In this document: piece by piece, positions 9,250 through 17,757 of the stretch
How the letters are laid out: every line of letters starts with the position of its first letter
Numbering within the stretch: position 1 is the first letter of the stretch
From: Streptomyces bluensis
Lineage (GTDB): Bacteria > Actinomycetota > Actinomycetes > Streptomycetales > Streptomycetaceae
DNA: 64,000 nucleotides
Reading direction: 5' to 3'
NCBI RefSeq assembly: GCF_014650715.1
Contig: NZ_BMVM01000001.1
Coordinates: 62,001-126,000, forward strand
Translations under genes and position numbers: made by a program
Notes under the pieces: generated by a model
Databases searched by the model: none
What the model was told of the DNA's origin: nothing
Seen by the model: the letters and a program-made list of their open reading frames with translations, nothing else

Positions 9250-9876
9250 ATGCGCGACCACCTGGCGATCTGGCTAGAGGGGCTCAGCCTCACCGACGAA
9301 CACGGCCGACCGGTGAAGGTGACCTTCCACCAGTTCAGGCACACCCTGGCCACCAGGATGATCAACGCCGGCGTTCCTCAGCCCGTGATCCAGACCCTGC
9401 TCGATCACATGTCTCCCGCCATGACCGCCGTCTACGCCAAGCTCCACGACAAGACGCTCCGGCGACACTGGGAGAACGCCCTCAAGGTCAACCACAACGG
9501 GCAGAAGGCCGAGATCACCGCCGACCACCCGCTCGCCGGGGCGGCCTGGGCGAAGATGAGCCTGGTCCGCTCGAAGGTGACGCTGCCCAACGGCTACTGC
9601 GGCGCCCCGGTACAGACCGACTGCGAGTACGCCAACCCGTGCTTGGACTGCCGGTTCTTCATCACCACCGGTGACTTCCTCCAGCAGCACCGCCAGCAGC
9701 GGCAGGAGACCAGCGACCTCATCGCTCAGGCCGAGCAGGCCGGGCTCGCTCGGGTCGCGGAGAAGAACCGCCGCACCCTTGGCAAGCTCGACAAGATCAT
9801 CAGCGTCCTCGAAGGGACCGCTGAGAACCAGATCGTCGTCGGCGGCCAGGTGGAGGACGTCGATGCCGCCAGCTGA
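9250..9876 (+). pseudogene. C-terminal part of a Tn554-type tyrosine recombinase
   Basis: The remaining 208 codons carry the second half of a tyrosine recombinase active site: HQFRHTLATRMINAGVPQ (H-x2-R box), LLDHMSPAMTAVYAKLHDKT with the nucleophilic Tyr, then a Cys-rich tail (YCGAPVQTDCEYANPCLDC) typical of the larger recombinase of Tn554-like elements. The N-terminal domain and first Arg box are gone; the sequence before it is IS21. It overlaps the next gene by 14 bp, which is the native arrangement. Confidence 0.75.
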
Positions 9877-10255
9877 CAACACCGCCGCACTGGCCGAGGC
9901 CACCCGCCGCCGCAGCCAGCGCGCACGCAGCGACGCCGAGAAGGTCATCTCGGCAGCGCAACGCTCCGGCAGCCGCACCAGCTTCGCAGCGATCGCAAAG
10001 GCGGCCGGTGTCTCGCGTTCGTGGCTCTACACCCAGCACGACCTCGTCGCTGCCATTCGTAGGCTGCAGGATCGGCAGCCTACGAACGAGCGCACTGGAC
10101 CTCAGCCGGCATCAGTCGCGTCCCTGCAAAGGCGTTTGGAGGCTGCGCTCTCGCGCATCAAGCAACTGCGCGCGGAGAACAGTGACCTCACCAGACGCCT
10201 TGAGACCGCATACGGCGAGATTCGCAGACTGCGCGGCACGTGCCGCAGCCCTTGA
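9863..10255 (+). CDS. TnpC-like (DUF6262-type) protein of a Tn554-like element
   Basis: 130 aa. A helix-turn-helix segment (TSFAAIAKAAGVSRSWLYTQ) is followed by a coiled coil (SLQRRLEAALSRIKQLRAEN and on). In intact Tn554-type elements this small protein follows the two recombinases and influences transposition. Here only it and half of one recombinase survive. The ATG lies inside the end of the recombinase frame. Confidence 0.7.
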   Translation: MPPADNTAALAEATRRRSQRARSDAEKVISAAQRSGSRTSFAAIAKAAGVSRSWLYTQHDLVAAIRRLQDRQPTNERTGPQPASVASLQRRLEAALSRIKQLRAENSDLTRRLETAYGEIRRLRGTCRSP

Positions 10256-10690
10256 GGAGCAGGATCTGGCGGCTATGGATCGGCGGCAAGGAAGGTGAAA
10301 CCCAGCTTCGACTCCATCGAGGGCTGGTACACCTTGCACTACGAGACCGCGCTCGCAGCCTGACCCCCACATCAACGGTGTCCGCCAAAGCGGAACAAGC
10401 TCACATCGCTGCCGCCAACCTGGCCCAGCACCCGAGCAGTCAAACTCAGACTCAAGCAGATCCAGTACCGCCCCCACCTCGTCGACGGCTGCCTCACCAG
10501 CACAGACCTGATCACGGACGGCTGACCGACGTCACCCATTCACGTTCAGTAGCCGCTACCACTTTTCGGCCATATAACACCGGAAATTCGCCGAAACTCT
10601 CCCACGTCCGGCGCCGGACAACCCATCCGCGCTACACCGTTGCTCGCACCTCGGCCCACATGGGAGACGAGGGGAAGCCAGGACGACCGG
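10256..10690. other. Gene-poor stretch, probably the old end of the Tn554-like element
   Basis: No convincing gene. A short open piece around 10292-10363 (SFDSIEGWYTLHYETALAA) looks like a broken transposase tail. The rest has no codon bias. The last 150 bp are AT-richer (around 10550-10620) and may hold the promoter of the I36-like gene. Confidence 0.4.
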
Positions 10691-10695
10691 TGCGG

Positions 10696-11145
10696 ATGGA
10701 TCGACGGAAGGCAGTGAATATTGTGGGTTGGCTGAAAGGTATGAATACGGCCCTGGGGCTCGCCGCCGCGCTTGCGGTCACGGTGCCCACCACGGCCCAG
10801 GCAGCACCTCTGGACGACACGCGGGTGACTTCCACGAAATCCATCAGCTCATGGGAGCAGTGCCCCGAGTACTACTTCTGCATCTGGGAGTACGGGAACG
10901 CCAACGTCGGAGCGGTCGGGGGCCATTGGGCGCGCTTCTACTACGGCTCGGAGAACTTGGCGAACCCGATCGAGGGCTTCGTCTTCAACGACAAGGTCCG
11001 CTCCGTCTGGAACCGCACCGGCGACCGCTGGTGCCTGTATGTCGACAAGGAATGGGGCGGCCCCAATTGGGCCGTCGGCAACTGGCGCGGCAACAGCTCG
11101 CAGTACGGTCATGCGAACGACATCAGCTCACTGAAGAGGTGCTAG
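10696..11145 (+). CDS. Secreted peptidase-inhibitor I36-like protein
   Basis: 149 aa with an N-terminal signal peptide (WLKGMNTALGLAAALAVTVP, cleavage after TAQA), then a beta/gamma-crystallin-like domain of the I36 type: CPEYYFCIWEYGN, WARFYYGSENL, DKVRSVWNRT, and a C-terminal Cys. Members are small exported proteins; some inhibit metalloproteases (SMPI), most are untested. The start could also be GTG 10690 or ATG 10741, where GAAAGG lies upstream. A terminator follows directly. A second C-terminal piece of this type is at 21.4 kb. Confidence 0.8.
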   Translation: MDRRKAVNIVGWLKGMNTALGLAAALAVTVPTTAQAAPLDDTRVTSTKSISSWEQCPEYYFCIWEYGNANVGAVGGHWARFYYGSENLANPIEGFVFNDKVRSVWNRTGDRWCLYVDKEWGGPNWAVGNWRGNSSQYGHANDISSLKRC

Positions 11146-11168
11146 TGAGCGCTCTTTCCCAGCGAGGG

Positions 11169-11197
11169 GCCTCTCCCGCTTCGGCGTCGGGAGAGGC
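11169..11197. terminator. Terminator after the I36-like gene
   Basis: A perfect 10-bp stem (11169-11178 with 11188-11197) and 9-nt loop, 23 nt after the stop. Confidence 0.7.
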
Positions 11198-11227
11198 TCT
11201 GAGTCACCAAAGCCAGGTCGCTGTCCC

Positions 11228-11416
11228 GGCAGTTGTAGGTCGTGAGACGTGAGGTTCCTGTCATGCGATGGCCACTGCCGTGACGTTGTTCCAGCGACGG
11301 TGGCAGTCGGCTGCCGCGCACGCGCTCCGCTGCAGGTGGCCGCACCTCTGCCCGCAGGCGCCCCATCCACCAGCTGACCAGCAGCGTTGCCTTACGTCTC
11401 ACGAACTACAGCTGCC
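11228..11416. repeat. Small region flanked by 27-bp imperfect inverted repeats
   Basis: GGCAGTTGTAGGTCGTGAGA (start of the repeat, 11228-11254) is matched in inverse orientation at 11390-11416, with 23 of 27 positions equal. The 135 bp between has no gene. The size and shape fit a non-autonomous IS remnant (MITE-like). Confidence 0.45.
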
Positions 11417-11534
11417 GTGTCAAGACGTCGCTGACCAAGCCCGCAACACCGTGGAACGGCCGACTCTGCAAGGCGAACACCGTCCGCGAACCCCCTGGCT
11501 AATGGTTGGGACTCGACAGAGGTCGGGAGAACTA

Positions 11535-12450
11535 GGGTCCGTCTTCAAACGGATCTTGCCCACAGCAGGAACGACGCGAGGATGACCGCCGCTTCGTAGG
11601 AGGTGGCGGTCTTCTCGTATCTGGTGGCAATGCCGCGGAAGCCTTTGAGTCGGTTGAAACAGCGCTCAATCATGTTGCGTCGGCGGTAGGTTTCCCGGTC
11701 GAGTCCTGACGGCCTGCCGCCGTGGCGGCCGCGGTTGTGTCGGTGCCGTCGCTGGCCGGTCTTCTCGGGGATGACGTGCGCGATGCCACGTTTACGCAGG
11801 TAGGCGCGGAAGCCGCGGGAGCTGTAGGCCTTGTCTGCGACGACCCGGTCGGGCTTGCAGCGCGGTCGGCCCAGGCCGATGCGAGGGACGCGGATCCGTT
11901 CCAGCAGAGGTCGTGCGCAGATGCTGTCGTGACGTTGGCCCGGTGTCAGGAGGATGGCGAGCGGGCGTCCTTTGCCGTCGCAGGCGAGGTGGATTTTGGT
12001 GGTCAGTCCTCCTCGGGATCGGCCGAGGGCGTGATCGTCCGGTTCGTCCGCACGCTGCTGCCCCCTTTTCGGCCGGTGGCGGCGGCGTGCTGGTGGGCGC
12101 GGACGACGGTGGAGTCGATCTGGACCAGCCAGTCGATGTCGCCGGCTGCGTCGGCCTGGGCCTGGATCTGCTGCAGGGCTTGGGTGAACACATCGTCCAG
12201 GGCGTAGCGGCGGAAGCGGGTGTACACCGTCTTCCACGGGCCGTAACGGTCCGGCAGGTCGCGCCAGGAGATCCCGGTGCGGATCTTGTAGACCATGCCG
12301 TTGATGATCTTCCGGTCCTCGACGCGAGGTCGGCCCGTCACGGCTCGCGGTATCAGTGGAGCGAGTAACTCCCGCTCCCGGTCGATGAGTTCATGGCGGC
12401 GTATCACACCCACCATGATCCATCCCGAGATGAACTTTGAAGACGGACCC
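11535..12450 (-). mobile_element. Complete-looking IS5-family element (IS427-like group)
   Basis: The element is 916 bp, bounded by perfect inverted repeats that begin GGGTCCGTCTTCAAA and are flanked on both sides by TA within CTAG. That matches the YTAR target and 2-bp TA duplication of the IS427 group. It contains one transposase in two overlapping frames. Both ends and all catalytic motifs are present, so it may be active, unlike nearly every other element here. Confidence 0.8.
11545..12416 (-). CDS. IS5-family transposase, two frames joined by -1 frameshifting
   Basis: The first frame (12416-12003) carries the N-terminal domain (WRDLPDRYGPWKTVYTRFRR) and the first catalytic Asp in IDSTVVRAHQHA. 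The second frame carries GRSRGGLTTKIHLACDGKG, the second Asp in VVADKAYSSRGFR and the Glu in RRNMIERCFNRLKGFRGIAT (DDE). The frames overlap near 12060, where the coding strand has AAAAGGGGG, a plausible slippage run for a -1 shift, as in other two-frame members of this group. The fused product would be about 275 aa. Confidence 0.8.
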
Positions 12451-12528
12451 TAGTGCTGGATTCCGCTTTCGGTGGGTATAGCCGCTGGTAGCGGGGCGTT
12501 GCGGGTACTCCGGGGCGGGTGCTGGGTC

Positions 12529-12960
12529 ATGGTGCTGAGGGCACGGCCAGGCCGTGACGAGGGCGAGCAAGCAGTGGTCCACCGCCTGGCGTCGGCCAGA
12601 AAGGCGCCGAAGGATGTGGTGGAGCGGTGCCGGATGGTGGAGCCCAGCTGGGACGGGTCGCTGGTCCCGCAGATCGCCGACGAGCTGCGGTGCAGTCAGA
12701 AGACGGTGCGCCGCTGGCTGCACCGCTTCAACCGCTTGGGGCTGGAGGGCCTGGAGGATTTGGGCGGGCAGGGCCCGCAAGCGAAGGATCACCGAAGCCG
12801 AACGCTCCAGGATCATCGGCCTGGTCAAGCAGACCGCACCCGGCCGACTCGAGGTGCAGCCATCGAACGAGATGTGGGCTGCGGACGAGTCAGGGCGGTC
12901 GGAGTGGACCTTGGACTCGCGGGTCACCGCGGCCCGGGGCCTGGGCATCGTCCGGCTCGT
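12529..12960 (+). pseudogene. IS630-type transposase N-terminal relic
   Basis: A helix-turn-helix block reads LVPQIADELRCSQKTVRRWL and RFNRLGLEGLEDLGG. After one frame change comes RRITEAERSRIIGLVKQT and a WTLD segment, as in IS630-type DNA-binding domains. The DDE catalytic half is missing. Its start is 78 bp from the intact IS5 element. Confidence 0.55.
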
Positions 12961-12995
12961 CAGTGACCGCCTCGGGCTGGTCTTCACTGAGCGCG

Positions 12996-13505
12996 ACAGC
13001 GAATACCGGCCGCCCTGCCCGACTGGGACTCCGGCGCCCGCAAGGCCGTCTGCCCCGACGGGCAGCGCCTGCTCGGCCTCAGCCACACCGGCAACCGCGG
13101 GCTGTGCACCGACGTGACCCGCGACCGGCTGTGGGACCCGGCGGGCGGACAGACCGTCGTCACGGACGAGCGGTACGTCGTCCAGGGCGCCGACTGGGCC
13201 TCCGGTTACTCCAAACTCCAGTGCCCGGCTGGGCAGTTCCTCACCAGCTACAGCGTCCGCGGCGCCGCCGTCTCCGCGGCCCTGTGCGCGGCGGCCCCCT
13301 CCGGCGCGCTCACCGGGAGGGGTTGCCCGCACGGTGTGGTTCGACCGCAATGACAACCGCGGCACGGCCCCCAAGGGCGGCGACTTCGCCATCGGCCACT
13401 ACAAGGGCCAGTGCGCGCCGGGGCCCGTGGTCCCGGCCCGCCCGGGTGCCGCTGCCGTGGCTCGCGGCCGAGCGGTTCCCGGACGGCGGCGGCTGGCACC
13501 ACTGA
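12996..13505 (+). pseudogene. C-terminal relic of a secreted Cys-rich protein
   Basis: Two related segments remain: VCPDGQRLLGLSHTGNRGLC, QCPAGQFLTSYSV and AALC; then, after a frameshift near 13318, RTVWFDRNDNRGTAPKGGDF and HYKGQCAPG. The pattern of a Cys pair closing a strand repeated three times suggests a beta-trefoil or sialidase-like accessory domain of secreted Streptomyces hydrolases. There is no start, signal peptide or intact C-terminus. The family is not certain. Confidence 0.45.
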
Positions 13506-13576
13506 CAACATCGGCGCCTGAGGAAGGGGGGTCCGCGGGCGCCGGGCGGGGGGGCCAAGGGTGGTTTCTCGCGGGT

Positions 13577-13780
13577 CTATATCACGATCCGGTACGCCCG
13601 GTAGATCGTCTGCTTGGTCGTGCCGCCCATCGAGTCGGTCAGGGAGACGTAGCCGGCGGCGGACGGGTGCTTCAGCCGGAGCTTCCCGCCGACGGCCCTG
13701 ACGTTCTTCCAGGCAACGGCCCGACGGGTGCCTTCACGGTAGACGAGCACCCTCGGAAGCCCCGCCCCTTCCTCATGCCC
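13577..13780 (-). pseudogene. C-terminal tail of a subtilisin-like secreted protease
   Basis: About 55 codons (VAWKNVRAVGGKLRLKHPSA, GYVSL, TKQTIYRAYRI) resemble the last beta-sandwich of large Streptomyces S8 proteases, where the chain ends in TVxRAY. The catalytic domain is absent and the frame is cut upstream. It lies convergent with the secreted-protein relic. Confidence 0.45.
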
Positions 13781-13895
13781 ACAGGCATCAACTCCTTTTT
13801 GTGCTAACACTTCTGATGAAGCCACGTGCTTCCATCAGTGAGACGCAACGAAGTGAATGGGCTTCACTCAGCAAGGTTTACCAAGGGGGACACGC

Positions 13896-14627
13896 ATGAC
13901 GTCAGCAGACCGTGCGAAGCAGCCGTCAAACGCACCGCCCGCACCAGCAGGTGCTCCGTACACACCGCCAGGCGCCCCACCGGTACCCGAACTGCCGCCG
14001 CAACCGGCCGGCCCTCCCTCCGCCGATCCGTACCCCGATGTGCCATCGGCGGCCTCGGCAGGGCCGATCATCGGCGTCGACCTACGGGTCAGCAAACGGC
14101 TGCTCTGGGTCGGTGAGGCCTACTACCCGCTCCAGAACATTGCCCGGGTGTACACGCTCACCATCCACCCCCGGCGCAAGGAAGCCGTCCTGCTCTTCAT
14201 AAAGCGGCTGCTGATCATCGGAGCGGTGACGACACTGCTCGGGCTGTTCGCCGCCGCGATCGACGCGTCCCAGTCAAGCAGCTTCGGCGGCGGCGACAGC
14301 GGCGGATCTCCCGGGCTCACCGTATTCGTCATGCTCATCGCGGGCGCAGCGCTGATCTACTCCTTCGTGGAGATGATGAAAGTGCTCAGCGCGCCCTCGC
14401 ACTTCGTCCTCGCCGTCGAGACTTCCGGCCCCTCCACGGCTCTGGTGACCGGCCCCAACCCGGACCAGCTGCGACGACTGGCCCACCAGATCGCCCACAC
14501 GATCGAGAACCGGGAGGCGGAGTTCCAGGTACGGGTGGACACCATCAAGATCAGCCCCAAGCACTACTACTTCGGAGACAACGTCAACATGTACGGCGGC
14601 ACCGGCAACGTAGGGATGGCGAGCTGA
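13896..14627 (+). CDS. DUF6232-like membrane protein with C-terminal glycine-rich motif
   Basis: 243 aa from the ATG at 13896, with AAGGGGGA as ribosome binding site. Domains: a Pro-rich disordered N-terminus (1-55); a conserved block DLRVSKRLLWVGEAYYPLQN plus IARVYTLTI (62-90) typical of DUF6232; two membrane helices (about 97-121 and 141-158); a cytosolic alpha/beta part (165-218); and a tail HYYFGDNVNMYGGTGNVG (223-240). The tail recurs almost unchanged at the N-terminus of the next protein. Stop and next start overlap (TGATG), so the two are translationally coupled and very likely interact. Confidence 0.75.
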   Translation: MTSADRAKQPSNAPPAPAGAPYTPPGAPPVPELPPQPAGPPSADPYPDVPSAASAGPIIGVDLRVSKRLLWVGEAYYPLQNIARVYTLTIHPRRKEAVLLFIKRLLIIGAVTTLLGLFAAAIDASQSSSFGGGDSGGSPGLTVFVMLIAGAALIYSFVEMMKVLSAPSHFVLAVETSGPSTALVTGPNPDQLRRLAHQIAHTIENREAEFQVRVDTIKISPKHYYFGDNVNMYGGTGNVGMAS

Positions 14628-14989
14628 TGAGCGGCGGAGACCAGCACTACTACTTTGGCAGCGGCGACCACGTCACCATGCACGGTGGCTCGGGCAACGT
14701 CGGCATCGACAAGCGCATCACCCCGGCCCACGAACTACCCCCGGCCGTTCAGGATGCCCTCCGCGAGCTCCTCACCCTGGTCCAGGAGCTGCGCACCCAG
14801 GTGCCGCCGGCCAGCGCCGACACCCTTGAGGACTCGCTGCCCGTCCTCCGCGCCGAGGCGAACGTCCAACCGCAGGAGCGACACCGCGCGCTGCTCGCCG
14901 TCGCGGGTATCGCCGCGACCGTCGGCGCGGTCGGAGTGCCGGTCGTCGAGGCCATCAACAAGGTCCTCGAACTACTGGGCGCGAAGTGA
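14627..14989 (+). CDS. Small partner protein carrying the shared HYYFG...GNVG motif
   Basis: 120 aa. Residues 7-26 (HYYFGSGDHVTMHGGSGNVG) repeat the tail motif of the upstream membrane protein. A helix of leucine repeats (AVQDALRELLTLVQELRTQV) and a C-terminal hydrophobic segment (LLAVAGIAATVGAVGVPVVE, about 90-109) follow, which could associate with the membrane. Short Gly/Asn-rich motifs shared between the tail of one protein and the head of the next are the hallmark of bacterial amyloid-type signalling motifs; that is an inference. No enzymatic domain is seen. Confidence 0.7.
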   Translation: MSGGDQHYYFGSGDHVTMHGGSGNVGIDKRITPAHELPPAVQDALRELLTLVQELRTQVPPASADTLEDSLPVLRAEANVQPQERHRALLAVAGIAATVGAVGVPVVEAINKVLELLGAK

Positions 14990-15283
14990 TGACCAGGCAG
15001 ATGCCTACAGCCTGAGATCACTAACCTCGTGCTTTCATGAGTGGGCTGTCCGGTAGGCGGTCAGGAAAGCAGAAAGTGCCTCTGCCCGGCAATGTCGGTG
15101 ATTTAGCGCATCAGTGCAGGTAGAGCGCTCGATGATGGCTCTTTTGGGTGAGTCGGCCCCTGGGGTGCATAGGGAGATCCACCACGATCTGATGACACGC
15201 CAAATGATCTCAAGACCAGGGCAACGGGGTTCCCAGTAGGACAGGAGATCGGCCAAGATCCGACTGTCTGCGAGGGAGCCCCG
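14990..15283. other. Non-coding stretch before the IS4 fragment
   Basis: No gene is seen. The right part (about 15209-15283) contains GGCAACGGGGTTCCCAGTAG and a partly inverted GGAGCCCCGTTGGGC, probably the left end of the IS4-type element. A matching right end was not found. Confidence 0.4.
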
Positions 15284-15619
15284 TTGGGCGCTCAGTCTGC
15301 TCTCTCTGCTGCCTCAACCGTCACAACGGCGGTCCGGCCAGCGTCCCCTCGAAGCCCCCGAAGAGGGCTGGAGCCGCGGTTCGGCGACCGGATCCGGCTC
15401 GGCGTACTCACTGAAGAGATCACCCCCGAAGTGGTTGACGTAGTGCTGGAGTTGACCGGAAAGGTCGAGCGCCGCCGGCGGCTTCTGCCGGCCCGCGCGG
15501 TGGTCTACATCGTTCTGGCGCTGTGCCTGTTCAGCAGCTCCGACAGCGCCGGGCCGGCCGGGATACGGACGGTCCTGCGGACCCTGACCGACAAACTGCG
15601 GCACCGGCCGTGCGGCCTC
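15284..15619 (+). pseudogene. IS4-type transposase N-terminal fragment
   Basis: From a TTG start the frame encodes the N-terminal domain of an IS4-like transposase: RFGDRIRLGVLTEEITPEVV, VERRRRLLPARAVVYIVLAL, CLFSSSDSAG and TVLRTLTDKLRH. It breaks off at the point where the catalytic domain should start; the following 160 bp have no recognisable continuation. Confidence 0.7.
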
Positions 15620-15834
15620 GTCCAGCGCGGTGCTGACCGGAAGGCGGCGATCTCCTGTGCGATGTCGGGGACTGTGGTCCCGTCACTTCGCCTGAGTGCC
15701 GCGGAGGGCGCCGACTGCGGCCTTGCACATCACACTCCTCCGCGAGCACACGCTGCCGCGCCCGCACAACGACGTCACTCATGAGCTCGGTCGAGTACTT
15801 GGCCATCTGATCCTCCACCCGCGATGATGCCGCT

Positions 15835-16452
15835 ATGGCAGACAGCGCGGCACTCTACGGACTGATAGGGGCAGTGAGCGGGGCTTTACTAGGGGCTGGT
15901 GCCGCCGTCATGGCACCGTTCCTCCAGATCAGGGCGGCGGAGCGTGCCCGTCGTCTCTCTCGTGCAGAGGCCGAGATGGGCCGACTTCTTGACCTCCGGA
16001 AGAGCACACGCATGGCGGTCGCCCACGTGTCGGAAACGGTGGAGGCATTGATTGCCGGGCGGCCACCCACCATCGAAGAGTTTGTCGCGGCTCGCCAAGT
16101 GGCGCTCAATGCGGTGGAAGAGGCAGCGGAGAGCGCAACAATGGATGGGTTGGAGTTCGCGTTATCGCCCGGTAGCGGACAGGAGCTGGTCCAGAGAGCA
16201 GTCCTACGCCGCCAGCCTGCCCCACCTCGGGCGCAGCTGCAATTTGCGATCACACTCAGAGAGGTAGGCAACGGTCTCGTCAGTGCGCTGGGGGGGTACA
16301 ACGGCGGCGAGCCGCAGTCGCTGAGTCCAGAGGCCGCGGAGGAGCTTCGTTGGACCGTAACCCGCTTGGAAGAGCTGCGGGGTGAGCTGCTCTCTCGCCT
16401 TCTTGATCGCATGGAATCCCTGCGCGAAGTGCAAGGATCCACTCGGTTGTAA
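15835..16452 (+). CDS. Membrane-anchored coiled-coil hypothetical protein
   Basis: 205 aa. One N-terminal membrane helix (LYGLIGAVSGALLGAGAAVM, residues 7-26) is followed by a long mostly helical Arg/Glu-rich cytosolic part (AAERARRLSRAEAEMGRLLD and on) and a C-terminal helix (ARG/GLU/LEU rich). The layout resembles small membrane-tethered scaffolds common in Streptomyces. No catalytic motif is seen. It stands alone, with an AT-richer gap after it. Confidence 0.65.
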   Translation: MADSAALYGLIGAVSGALLGAGAAVMAPFLQIRAAERARRLSRAEAEMGRLLDLRKSTRMAVAHVSETVEALIAGRPPTIEEFVAARQVALNAVEEAAESATMDGLEFALSPGSGQELVQRAVLRRQPAPPRAQLQFAITLREVGNGLVSALGGYNGGEPQSLSPEAAEELRWTVTRLEELRGELLSRLLDRMESLREVQGSTRL

Positions 16453-16631
16453 CTGACGGCTCCATGGCGTCAATTTCGGGAAGCAGGCCTGTAAGAGGCG
16501 CCGCCACAGTCACCCGCTCCATTCCTTCACTTGGGAATTACCCGCGTCTGGTACGACCACTATGCGTCACGCCAATAGGGCGGAGGAGCGACGGGCAGGC
16601 GGCCGCACTCGGCCCACGAGGAGGGCCGCAA

Positions 16632-16646
16632 TGACTCCCGAAGTCA
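16632..16646. repeat. Palindrome matching the one at 1555-1569
   Basis: TGACTCCCGAAGTCA, the reverse complement of the palindrome in the first kilobases. It lies in an otherwise featureless 268-bp intergenic stretch (16453-16720). Confidence 0.4.
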
Positions 16647-16720
16647 CGTTGCAACCACTCCAACTCCCGCGTGCACAGCCATACAACCGAACCCGCCCCG
16701 ACGTAGCACTCCACGGCTGG

Positions 16721-17128
16721 TCACTGACCGATTAAGCACAAGGCGCATTGTGCAGGCGTGAGGTCCGGGCCGTCGTCATCCGGGTGATTGAGGAGCGGTG
16801 CCAGCATGGTGGAGACCCCGTTCCAGGGGCGCTGTCCCCCAAAGCCGCACATCTCGGAAAGGTCGAACCCTTCAGCCTGCGCAAGCCACCGCCGGAAAAC
16901 GCCGAAGCCGGTGTAGGACCAGGAGACGTCCGGGCTGGTGATGTCTCCGTCCGCTGGGAACAGAACGAGCCCCACCGCATCCTCCTCGACCACCAAGTAC
17001 CCAGGATCAGCCTCAAAGAAGGGCGGCGGCAACTGAATCTCTGTGTGACTGGTGTGATCACGGCGTCGGAACCTCTGAAGGGAGACGTCCGGTAGCTCCC
17101 CGGATGACACCCGCGCTCCGGGCGGCAT
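16721..17128 (-). CDS. Conserved hypothetical protein, 135 aa
   Basis: ATG at 17128. The central part alternates short strands and Trp/Phe residues (YLVVEEDAVGLVLFPADGD, SWSYTGFGVFRRWLAQAEGF), then GGQRPWNGVSTMLAPLLNHP. This looks like a small antiparallel alpha/beta protein and I believe relatives occur in other streptomycetes, but I cannot name a family. It lies downstream of the RiPP-like locus on the same strand, but a terminator and a truncated gene separate them. Confidence 0.55.
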   Translation of the reverse strand: MPPGARVSSGELPDVSLQRFRRRDHTSHTEIQLPPPFFEADPGYLVVEEDAVGLVLFPADGDITSPDVSWSYTGFGVFRRWLAQAEGFDLSEMCGFGGQRPWNGVSTMLAPLLNHPDDDGPDLTPAQCALCLIGQ

Positions 17129-17204
17129 CGTCCAAGGTCAGCGATATCCGTTGGTTGCCCGCCCACCGTCAGGCGATGGGCGGGCAGCCCTCTTTCAACC
17201 GTGG

Positions 17205-17729
17205 TCAGCGCGCGGACTGACGCTTCGTAGGTGTCCTCTGGCGCAGCACGGCAACGTCCCGGGCGGGGGCCGGCCAGGCCTGGATGAGGTACCACTCGGT
17301 GAGCTCATCCGGTGCCAGGTCGACAGCGGTGTCGCGGCCGCGGGCGTGGACGCGCAGCCGGTAGTCGCCGGGGCCGTCGAAGGACAGGGCGGGGAGTTCT
17401 TCGTCAAGGTCGTCCATCATGGCGCGGACCATGAACTCGCCGGAGGCGGAGTGTGCGGAGATCTCGACGATCTCCTGCCAGTCTTCGTCGTCGGGTGCGG
17501 GCTGTTCGCCGAAGGCCTCTCGGATCGGCAGGCCGCGGACGCGGTGCGCGGGCGGCTGGACTGGAACTGACGAAGACGGGCCCGGGCGGCTACCAGTGGA
17601 TACGATGCGGTCAATCGATCTGATGGACCTGACCGTCCGGCACGCGTTCGCGCCGCTCTCTGGCCCGCATGCCGCCTTCACCCCGAGGTGTGAAGGCGGG
17701 AACGGACGGGCTCGTGTCTGCAGACTCAA
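17205..17729 (-). CDS. Hypothetical protein, probably 5'-truncated
   Basis: The convincing part (from about 17560 down) reads EDWQEIVEISAHSASGEFMV, DLDEELPALSFDGPGDYRLR and VHARGRDTAVDLAPDELTEW: a beta-rich protein of about 110 residues. Upstream the open frame passes through a strong terminator hairpin (17672-17699), which is unlikely to be coding, and offers no good start nearer. I therefore think the native 5' end was lost. Confidence 0.45.
   Translation of the reverse strand: MSLQTRARPFPPSHLGVKAACGPESGANACRTVRSIRSIDRIVSTGSRPGPSSSVPVQPPAHRVRGLPIREAFGEQPAPDDEDWQEIVEISAHSASGEFMVRAMMDDLDEELPALSFDGPGDYRLRVHARGRDTAVDLAPDELTEWYLIQAWPAPARDVAVLRQRTPTKRQSAR
17672..17699. terminator. Terminator downstream of the candidate RiPP precursor
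   Basis: A perfect 10-bp stem (CCGCCTTCAC at 17672-17681 with its complement at 17690-17699), 8-nt loop, about 60 nt after the precursor stop on the minus strand. Confidence 0.7.
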
Positions 17730-17757
17730 GCTGCCCGTGTCTGCCCGGGCGATGAGG

